From positions 62,001 through 126,000 of the forward strand of contig JAGTJM010000047.1 of assembly GCA_020747015.1 (NCBI GenBank): DNA of 64,000 bases, read 5' to 3'. Made by a program: the position numbers and the translations under genes. Position 1 is the first letter of the stretch; every line of letters starts with the position of its first letter. The notes beneath the pieces are model-generated. The model saw only the letters and a list, made by a program, of their open reading frames with translations, searched no databases and had not been told where the DNA came from. Positions 56,870 through 64,000 of this stretch are shown here, one piece after another. This DNA is from Pyrenochaeta sp. MPI-SDFR-AT-0127 (Eukaryota > Ascomycota > Dothideomycetes > Pleosporales > Cucurbitariaceae).

Positions 56870-57653
56870 ATGCCACTGTGTGAGCAAAGTACTTGTCACT
56901 GTGCAAACCCTTTACTGGCTCGAAACCTAGTTTCCAAACCGAAATTAGAAACTGCCGCGAACGCCAAGAGCACTACAATCACGACCACGACTACAAAGAC
57001 TGTCACAGCCTATGCTGTTGCAAACACAATAGCTTCGAATGGGCTTCAGTATCGAAAGTACGAACATGCCTACAATGGCAACTTGCCGTAAATGGTTTTA
57101 CTTCGAGCTTCTTCAAAGGAAAAGTACCTGGTTTCTCTGGTGTTTTGGCTTCACTAACATTCGCAACGCCATCAAAAGGCAGCTCCGCATTGAAGCTTCC
57201 AGACCGAGAGGCATTCACATCCTCCCAATCTGCGCTGGTCATGCAAGGCTTCTTCATCGCTAAGCAGACGGGTTTTTATCGTTTCACCTCACCCTCGGAT
57301 CAAGTGGATAATTGGGCTTACCTCTGGACCAGCAATCCTACTTATTCTGCTTGGAGCGATGCCAATACGTCATTTCAGTCCCAAAGAATTGGAGGTCCCT
57401 TTACGACTGGTGCATTTGCTATTTCTCTAAATGCAGGAGACGCTATTCCATTTACCTACTGTGGGCCAATGGTGGAGGCATCGGAAAGAATACACTCCAA
57501 TTAACTTTACTAGGCGGTTCGGTCATAATTGACCATACCGGATATTTTGTTCGAGCCTGTGATGCTCGTATTTTTCCCGTAGAAGTCGAACTGTATTGTA
57601 ATAAGTTCTTTATCAGGCATTTCATCGTCCTTTTATTTTCTTTATTAGAGTAG
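56870..57653 (+). pseudogene. GLEYA/PA14-type adhesin relic, two frameshifts
   Basis: Three reading frames in succession carry one GLEYA-domain protein. Frame A (from the ATG at 56870) gives a Thr-rich stretch, then VANTIASNGLQYRKYEHAYNG, and hits TAA at 57089-57091. Frame B (57088 on) continues VNGFTSSFFKGKVPGFSG, SALVMQGFFIAKQTGFYRF and QVDNWAYLWTSNPTYSAW. Frame C (from about 57455) gives LLWANGGGIGKNTLQLTLL, the conserved GLEYA end (WANGGG), and runs to a stop at 57653. No intron with GT-AG ends explains either jump, so each is a +/-1 base shift. No signal peptide or GPI-type tail is visible, so the ends may also be lost. GLEYA proteins are cell-wall adhesins that bind carbohydrate. It is a pseudogene, unless sequence errors caused the shifts. 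Confidence 0.72.
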
Positions 57654-58431
57654 ATAACTTACCTTCTACTATAGTCAACTATTGATTAAATATTGCTATA
57701 AGAATAATGCCTGAGGCCTGTCAACGACCAAAATCTTGGAATGTGCGCCGGGCACAAGTATGTCATCGCAAAATTTGCTAATGAAGTATTACTCTATTGA
57801 TTCGTGAACGCTATGTACATTATTGCCATATGCGTACTTGAATACTGGCGGACTTTTGAAGTCCTAAGATTGTTATCTGTAGAAGAAATGTAATTGGTGA
57901 GTAAGAGGGGAAGAGGGTGAGTGCAAATTAGTAAACTAATATCGCCTTTTCAGCAAGCTTATGGAGTGATGGCAATTTGCCCAAGAAGCAAGATTTCTTG
58001 TGAAATATTGAATTCAGAAAGTAGTCCAGAGATCGCTTCCAAGTTCTGTTAGTCTTTTGCGTCATCATATGGACTATGGTATATATTGTCTGACAATGAT
58101 GTTGAGATTTGAGACTCAAGTATGTACCGGGAGGTTGTTTGATATCAAAATCCCGGTTGCTTGTTTCGCGGCTACTTTTGATGCCCTAGCTCAAATCCTC
58201 TATAACAATGAGGTTGAACCCAAGCTATCATCCTGGGAATCATAATCTGGGCCATTTCAGTCCTCCATATGTATCACGCAAATATGCTGAGGCATTTGCA
58301 GTTATCTCTAGCAAGGTTCCATCGTGTATACGCCTTCACCGTGAATTACTTTCAATCAGTAGCCTTGAACTTGACGCCTCGGCACCCCACCCCACCAAAT
58401 CTCTACAACCTGGGCTTAGGATCTGTTCTTG
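57654..58431. other. A+T-rich intergenic region
   Basis: About 780 bp, A+T-rich through about 58.15 kb, after the adhesin relic. Short frames only. It could contain further decayed sequence of the adhesin, but I recognise none. Confidence 0.4.
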
Positions 58432-59362
58432 ATGGGCAGACTACGATTGCGGATTGCGCGGATGGCGAGAAAAGGGTACATGGATACACCTGACCGCGTG
58501 GCAGCTTGGCTGAACGAGGTCGCTATCAACAGTTCTCAAGACAGTGTGAGCATAATTGGCGAGGAGCGTCCAGAATGGAAAGAAAAATTGGATCCAGCCA
58601 CACCACTTAAACGATTGCGAATACCCAAACCTTTCGCGTTTGTCACCGACTGACACCTCCACCTCCGGCCCAAGCATCTTCGACTCTCCCTCACACAAGA
58701 CGGATCTGCAAAGAGGCCGAACTTCGGACAAAACAATTCATGAAGACTTTTCAGATGTCACCAGCATTCAAGATGATGAATCGCCAACGAGCGCAAAGGC
58801 AGAACGGAGTTATCAGTTTGCCACAACTGAGGTCACGCAAGACTACACTATCGAAGACAACGGCCACCTCGACGATGACGCTGGAGTCCTAGATGCCGCA
58901 ATTTATTCTCAGGCATCACTAAATCATGGCCCAAACGAACCGCGCATGGTATGGATAACATCTTGCCTCCAATGCACGCTCGCAGACCTCCCCTGTTCCC
59001 GGACACCTCCCGCCTGTTCACGATGCAAGCGCAAGGGCGCAGGCAAAACTTGCCTTCTTCAGCGACGCTTTTTCATTGAAGAAATCGAAATCTCGGCAGG
59101 TGCACAGCGCCATTTACCCATCCTACTTAAACTCAAGAGCGACAACGAGGATGTGTGGCGGCGGAAACTTGGTCTCGCTGAGGAACTGCGCCAGAAGTGG
59201 CTAGAAGAACAGGATAGGAAGAATTGGGTACTGCCAGATATGCATACGCCGAGGAGTGGGTATCCTATTGTTGGGCGCGGTGTAAGAGTTGCACATCCCG
59301 GGGAAGGGAGGAGTGAGGCTGGACGGAGGGAGCTTTATCTGGACTTGGACGTTGAATATTGA
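58432..59362 (+). pseudogene. Zinc-cluster-like protein gene with a probable frameshift
   Basis: An ATG at 58432 (or 58462) opens a frame with ARKGYMDTPDRVAAWLNEVA, typical of a Dothideomycete protein family, and stops at TGA (58651-58653) after RIPKPFAFVTD. One base over, the sequence carries on naturally as DTSTSGPSIFDSPSHKTDL and stays open to 59362. The second part has a Cys-rich segment (SCLQCTLADLPCSRTPPACS then RCKRKGAGKTCL) with six or more cysteines, a zinc-cluster-like binding motif. The C-terminus has charged helices (for example LRQKWLEEQDRKNW). No intron fits the jump. It may be a frame-disrupted gene or a one-base sequence error; removal of one base near 58652 would give a protein of about 309 aa. 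The role is unknown, perhaps nuclear. Confidence 0.58.
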
Positions 59363-59641
59363 GTAGTTGAGTGTCTGCATTTGGTATTCATGGATGATGC
59401 TTGACGTGCTGCAGTGTTGGGGGTCGCTCAATACATCTCCAATAGCACTTATCAACGCTTCTATCATCGTAGGTAGCAGATGCAAGCAAAGCAGATACAC
59501 AGTCCAAATATAACGACATTGATTGGCCAATAGCCTCATCTTACTTCGAAACCCTACATCCTACATAAGTTACACATTCATGTTCTCCCCATCACTATAA
59601 TCCTTCCCCAACCCCTCTCCACCTCTCCACACCACCCTATC

Positions 59642-60535
59642 CTACAACTTCGCCCCCCCTTTCCCACCACCGACAACCATCTCCTCCACACCCACCTCAC
59701 TCGTCATCAAAATACACGTATCGCGCAGACTGGGGACACGATGTCTCTTATTAACCGCCTGATACGCCTCACTGGTCAACATATCGCGAAAGTGGCAGAT
59801 ACTGGGGTAATGCGCGAGAGAAATTTCATCCCACTCGCCCGGCTCAGCACGCACCTGGCCGTCGGTGGAGAGCTGGGCGATACCCGCTGCGGCAGATTGT
59901 TCTTCTTGCTGTTTGTGTTTTTGTTTGCCATTTACGGCGACGACGTTGCCTACGATTTTGGCGTTGCCGCCGTGGCGCGAGCCAATGGATTCAGCGAATG
60001 CTTTTCCGTATTTTAGATATTCGTCTTTCATGCCCGGATTAAAGGATAGGAGGTTGAACATGGATACGGCGCCTGTGCCTTCTTTGGCTGTGTGCTGTAC
60101 AAATGCGTCGATCCATTGGTTCAGCTCGTCGCTGAGTTCGAGATCCTGGCTGGATTGCGTGGTCCTTTTTGCGCTCTGGGTGCTGAGTGCTGGCACCGAG
60201 GACGCATTGGGATGGAGGAGTGCATTGTTTTTGGATGAGAAGTCTTGGATGAGGCGGGAGGGTACGCCGGCAGTTATGTTCCACTGGTGTTGGACGAGTT
60301 TTTGCAGTTCCGAGGGCAGAGGGCGGGTGTTGGGCAGGATGAGCAATAGGTCCCAGTGAATGTTTTGAGCGAGGAGATGCTCAGTAGATATCTGTGAGGG
60401 GAGAATGATCCATCGAATTACACGGGAAATCACTAGTGGTGAGACATTGGATGACTTGAGAGTTGACAGAAATGTGAGCAGCGGATTCGGCGTCGTGCCG
60501 TGCAAGGCGAGGAGGTGGAGTGTACAGAGCGGCAT
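59642..60535 (-). CDS. DUF1330-like / dimeric alpha-beta barrel protein
   Basis: A single-exon 297-aa protein with an ATG at 60535. The N-terminal half has no clear domain. From about residue 155 the pattern AVSMFNLLSFNPGMKDEYLK, SIGSRHGGNAKIVGNVVAV and YPSICHFRDMLTSEAYQAVN resembles DUF1330 and related dimeric alpha-beta barrels, including the typical HYPS..F..ML.S..Y order. Many relatives have an unknown function; some act as small monooxygenases or ligand-binding proteins. The last residues are Gly/Lys-rich. The assignment is by motif order only. There is no signal peptide or membrane helix. Confidence 0.7.
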   Translation of the reverse strand: MPLCTLHLLALHGTTPNPLLTFLSTLKSSNVSPLVISRVIRWIILPSQISTEHLLAQNIHWDLLLILPNTRPLPSELQKLVQHQWNITAGVPSRLIQDFSSKNNALLHPNASSVPALSTQSAKRTTQSSQDLELSDELNQWIDAFVQHTAKEGTGAVSMFNLLSFNPGMKDEYLKYGKAFAESIGSRHGGNAKIVGNVVAVNGKQKHKQQEEQSAAAGIAQLSTDGQVRAEPGEWDEISLAHYPSICHFRDMLTSEAYQAVNKRHRVPSLRDTCILMTSEVGVEEMVVGGGKGGAKL

Positions 60536-60968
60536 CGCGAGGGGATATCACGGGGATCAGGAACTCTCAAGGTATCACATGGGGCTGAAAAGCGTCTTCA
60601 GTTGTGGAATTGGATGTTGCGTTATGTTCGTTGGTGAAGTGAATGACGTACGAAACTAAAGAAATGCCGAGGTTCAGAATGAGGAGTACAACCACCGTCT
60701 GCCGTAACAAATATTTAGAGAAACAAATTGGTATTGACTATATGCCGTATTGAGGTCCCATGCGCTTAATTGCTACGCAACTAGCGAGATTTCAGCCATG
60801 GTGAGTGACCTGCTCAGAGCAATTCTTTTACGCTCGTAGTCCTAATCCTATCGTCCTTGATGGCCTCGGTGGACCGAGATTAAATCTCTGAATATGTACA
60901 AAAAACATCATTAAAAACAACGCTGGCTAAGCGATAGTTGAAATAAGAGAGTCGACATCACAGGACAC
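60536..60968. other. Intergenic region
   Basis: About 430 bp between the 297-aa gene start and the end of the 732-aa gene. A+T-leaning, with only short frames (60405-60659 overlaps the 297-aa gene). Confidence 0.4.
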
Positions 60969-63167
60969 TCAGCTCTTAGCATTGCCTCCGATTGTAGCAG
61001 CGACGATGCCCCCAATCGCTGCCCCGATACCAATCCTGCGGTTTACGTGTGGCCCACCCACCCGCCATGTGTTACTGGCGTTAGGCTTTGAAACCTTGTG
61101 CGGTTCCGCGATGCCCATTTGGCCAGGCGGTGCATCGACAAGTTGGCCGTATTGCACTCGTCGGTGGCCCACATCCTCTAGGACCTGCTCAAAGTCTCCG
61201 TGGTAGGCCATGGTCTTCTCGGGTGTAATGATGGGTGCGCCAAATGCGTTTGAGATTTCTAGCGGACCGAGAGTGACTTTGCGACCAAGTTGCCAAAAGC
61301 CCCAGTAGACGGGGAGAACGAGGAGGACGGTGACAAATGTCGCAGCAATGGCGCCACCCACATACACGAAGCTGGTCACGTATTGTTCGACAATACCGCC
61401 GACGGCAGTATCAACTGTCTGGCTTGCCATTCCGGCAGCAGTGCGGTTATCGACACCTATGGAAGGTGCACCTTTAAGGTATAACGCAGAAACAAAGCTG
61501 AGCGTGTTCATCTTGCGAAGGAGCTCAACAGTGGGGTCGTCTTTGCCAGGCTTGTCAATATGGTACCAACAGCGGCCATTGTCCTGCATATCTGTGTCGG
61601 CGAAGAACGTTGTTTGAGCCGAACCACCTCGAGCCTGGATATCCCAACCGGTTTGGAACGTCAGATTAGCTGATGAGCTGTAGAGATTGTTGAACACATA
61701 GGTCAGAGCACCTATCGTCGAGGTCTCGTTGAAGTGTTCGACCAAATCAGCGTACTCTAAAACTTTGAGGTGGTCAATCTGCTCGGTATCGTTTAGCGGA
61801 GTGCTGATCGGCCAGACCTTGTCGTCCTCGAAGAATTTGATGTGGACGACAATATTCCTTCCCTGTAGCTCTTCCTTGCTGGGCGTCATGACCGTGACGG
61901 GATATCGGACAACTGCTGGCCTAATCTCACATGTCCGCCTAGTCAGAGTGCCCGGGCAGGACCCTTGTGTTGTACCAGAATGGCTGTCAACATAGAGCAT
62001 ATCCAACATGATACTAGCGTAGGGCTTCGTCTCATTCGCCCAGGACGAGTTGAAACTAATGTCCCACATAGGATACGAGGCGGAAACTCCGCCTTGCTGG
62101 CTCTGCCGCTGTAGTCCGTAATCCACATTTTCAACTGAAGTTGAGCAGTTGTAGGCAAACCCGAGGCCGTTCATAAAGCCAGCGCACTCTTGCCGGTATG
62201 GGCAGCCAAAGAAGGATGCTTTATCCTCTAGTAGGTCGTGCACCTTACCATTTGCAATTTTTCCGAGGTATGCTTCTACGACACTCGCCCACGCAGCATC
62301 GACGGTCTTGATGTTCCCCTCATCGCCAGGTATCCCGCCACTGTTGGGTAGCCACTTTGTCTCAATCCAGCCAGTCACGGAAGCGTTTGTGTAATCCTTC
62401 TGTTGAGTAATCTCTGTCCTGGTCGCTTTTTGGAAGAGTGTGCTGTCGATGACGGCAAACTTTGTCATGAGCGCAGCGAGTGCGATGATGTTGAAGTGTC
62501 TGCCCGAGGTGATGATGGCATAGAAGCTGTATGAGTATGCGTGGTTGTAATGCAGGGTCTTGAGGGAGCTTCCTCTCATCGCTTTCCGCCACCATGCAAT
62601 AGCCAAACCTTGGGCAATCAATGTGATCAATCCAAGATTTTGGACTTGGTTTGCGATATTGAGAAGCACGTTAGGTTGAATAGGAAACCTCCTGAAAGGC
62701 CAATCCTTGACTCGTTTTTCATCTGACATGCCCAAGATCGCGACAGCCATCGCAGTAGCAAAGATAATGGTGATGAGGCCTGCAAAGCCGATCCATGGGA
62801 ATTGATTCTTGAAGCCAGGCTTCCAATCGATGCCGTAATCAGGTTCGTTGTTCAAAGGGGCGCACTGCCCTTTTTCCGAGTCTGGTGAGTTGCTCCGCTC
62901 ATCTTCGGCAATCTCTCGCTCCTCGGTCACCGCTTTAACCTTGACGTCTATATTCCTCTTTGACGATCCAGGGGAGTCCTTCCAACTGTTTCGGTTGACG
63001 TCCGGTTCTCTATAATCAGCAATCGGCGTCTGTGGTGCTGGTTCGATCTCAGGATTCGCATCTCTAGAACCAACAACTGGTGTCTGCGGTACAGGTTGGA
63101 TCTCGGCGTTCACATCCTTGTTGTCAGTGGTCGGGGTCAACGGGGCTGGTCTGGCTTCGGCGTCCAT
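60969..63167 (-). CDS. Fungal multi-helix membrane protein with N-terminal repeats
   Basis: A single-exon frame. The upstream start at 63209 is TTG, so the ATG at 63167 is used, giving 732 aa. Residues 1-60 hold three imperfect repeats of about 17 aa built on an AxxxPxPxTP core (for example EIQPVPQTPVVGSRDANPEI). Helices are seen at about 135-155 (WIGFAGLITIIFATAMAVAI), 180-205, 230-250 (FNIIALAALMTKFAVID) and 640-665 (GGAIAATFVTVLLVLPVYWG). A large domain between helices 3 and 4 has several cysteines and many N-glycosylation motifs (NxS/T), so it is probably outside the cell. The C-terminal PLEISNAFGAPII motif recurs in this unnamed family of fungal membrane proteins. No function is known to me. 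It is similar in plan to the gene at 17983-20557 but not clearly homologous. Confidence 0.78.
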   Translation of the reverse strand: MDAEARPAPLTPTTDNKDVNAEIQPVPQTPVVGSRDANPEIEPAPQTPIADYREPDVNRNSWKDSPGSSKRNIDVKVKAVTEEREIAEDERSNSPDSEKGQCAPLNNEPDYGIDWKPGFKNQFPWIGFAGLITIIFATAMAVAILGMSDEKRVKDWPFRRFPIQPNVLLNIANQVQNLGLITLIAQGLAIAWWRKAMRGSSLKTLHYNHAYSYSFYAIITSGRHFNIIALAALMTKFAVIDSTLFQKATRTEITQQKDYTNASVTGWIETKWLPNSGGIPGDEGNIKTVDAAWASVVEAYLGKIANGKVHDLLEDKASFFGCPYRQECAGFMNGLGFAYNCSTSVENVDYGLQRQSQQGGVSASYPMWDISFNSSWANETKPYASIMLDMLYVDSHSGTTQGSCPGTLTRRTCEIRPAVVRYPVTVMTPSKEELQGRNIVVHIKFFEDDKVWPISTPLNDTEQIDHLKVLEYADLVEHFNETSTIGALTYVFNNLYSSSANLTFQTGWDIQARGGSAQTTFFADTDMQDNGRCWYHIDKPGKDDPTVELLRKMNTLSFVSALYLKGAPSIGVDNRTAAGMASQTVDTAVGGIVEQYVTSFVYVGGAIAATFVTVLLVLPVYWGFWQLGRKVTLGPLEISNAFGAPIITPEKTMAYHGDFEQVLEDVGHRRVQYGQLVDAPPGQMGIAEPHKVSKPNASNTWRVGGPHVNRRIGIGAAIGGIVAATIGGNAKS

Positions 63168-64000
63168 TGTTGCCAGCGAAGGCCAATGACCTTGATAGTT
63201 TGGATTCAAGCAGATGATACGCCGAGAACGTATAATGAGACAAGAAAAGCTGGTGTTTCAGTGAACAGGCACTGGACGCCTAGTGGAAAGGAGAAAACCA
63301 GAGCGCGAAGATGGGCATCGCGTGCTCCTTGTTTGCGGCGTATAGTTATACCAGCACGGCCCTCCACATCAGCCAGCCTGGCAGCCATTATGCAGCCCGA
63401 TGGATTTTGGGGCTGAAGACAGAAGCATGGAGTCGAGCAAAGGCTTGCATCGATGCGTATTAGCGTGCGTAACGATTGGTGGAGCACCTGCACCGCCAAA
63501 CCTGGACTCTCAGCCGCACAGGCCTTGCCAACACAAGCTTTACCATTCTGCATAATCGCTGATGGTGAAAGGCGAGGTTGCCCAATCGCAGAGGCGTCTG
63601 GTTCGGGCACTCGTCAAGCCACTCTGACTGTTTTGAGCTGAAAACTTTATGCCTATGCGCAACGTTGATCAATCGCTGAAGAATGCGATTCCAGATCTAT
63701 TACTCTTCCAGATCTGGCCAAGTCGCACTGTCGACATTGTTGGAAGGGCACGGCTGGGCCCGGACGGACCATTATGGGTGGTGACCGTCCCTCGGTAAAC
63801 CCGACAGAGAGTTGCATGGTGAGTTTGCACGCGGGACCACAGCTTCTGCAGCTCTGCAGTAGATCGCGACCACACGGCAGAGAATAATATCTCGGCGACA
63901 AGGTGCCATATTCCTAGACGGTGAGAGGTACAAGGGTCGCTTCGTTCTAAGCAGGGAGATAAAAAAAAGCTCTTGGCGATATGCTTACGCGATGACCTGT
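63168..64000. other. Right edge, no gene recognised
   Basis: About 830 bp upstream of the 732-aa gene, so it includes its promoter. Several short frames (63206-63610 minus, 63653-63901 minus) overlap in different frames and have no motif. The window ends here, so a gene may begin just beyond it. Confidence 0.35.

Overview
The window is nuclear DNA of a filamentous ascomycete, most likely a Dothideomycete of the Pleosporales type. The signs are many short introns (about 45-60 nt) with GTRNGT donors and CTAAC-like branch sites, no operons, and fungus-specific families: CFEM receptor, HET, GLEYA, RIX1, YPP1, YOP1, GH15-CBM20 glucoamylase and fungal zinc clusters. The taxonomic guess rests on family content and style, not on a database match. 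Spliced models below were built by hand by matching intron phase, splice sites and family motifs; each multi-exon model stated as complete closes in frame.

Left arm (0-11.4 kb): two single-exon F-box-like genes (133-1554 minus, 2909-4387 plus) flank a small beta-carbonic anhydrase (2070-2633). A coiled-coil protein (5094-7332), the peroxisome biogenesis factor PEX3 (8064-9740) and a GT8-type glycosyltransferase (10131-11375) follow. 11.4-25 kb is gene-poor: a cysteine-cluster nuclear-type protein (13320-14597), a small F-box/2EXR-like protein (16374-17081), an 808-aa membrane protein with a 16-nt microexon (17983-20557), a frameshifted small gene near 21.2 kb, an A+T-rich block (about 21.9-23.1 kb), and the ER-shaping protein YOP1 (23685-24569).

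Centre (25-45 kb): an RFX transcription factor (25408-28013), divergent from YOP1, then an ACC-synthase-like aminotransferase (28732-30151), a CFEM-domain seven-helix receptor (32196-33720), an intron-containing tRNA-Met (about 34640-34745, minus), a 15-exon ABCC/MRP-type transporter (35088-40308) and a secreted glucoamylase (41510-43332, minus). The receptor, transporter and aminotransferase form an accessory-looking block, but no polyketide synthase, peptide synthetase or terpene cyclase is visible, so a metabolite cluster is not claimed.

Right arm (45-64 kb): a HET-domain protein (45496-47853), an unknown acidic protein (48526-49383), then the divergent pair RIX1 (ribosome assembly) and YPP1 (plasma-membrane trafficking), which share about 300 bp of promoter. 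Next come a GLEYA-domain adhesin relic with two frameshifts (56870-57653), a zinc-cluster-like gene with one probable frameshift (58432-59362), a DUF1330-like protein (59642-60535) and a multi-helix membrane protein with N-terminal repeats (60969-63167).

I found no convincing wholly new system. The points most worth checking are the GC-AG introns with identical donors in PEX3 and the ABC transporter, very small exons in three genes, the CFEM receptor lacking the usual aspartate, and the cluster of frameshifted genes at 56.9-59.4 kb.
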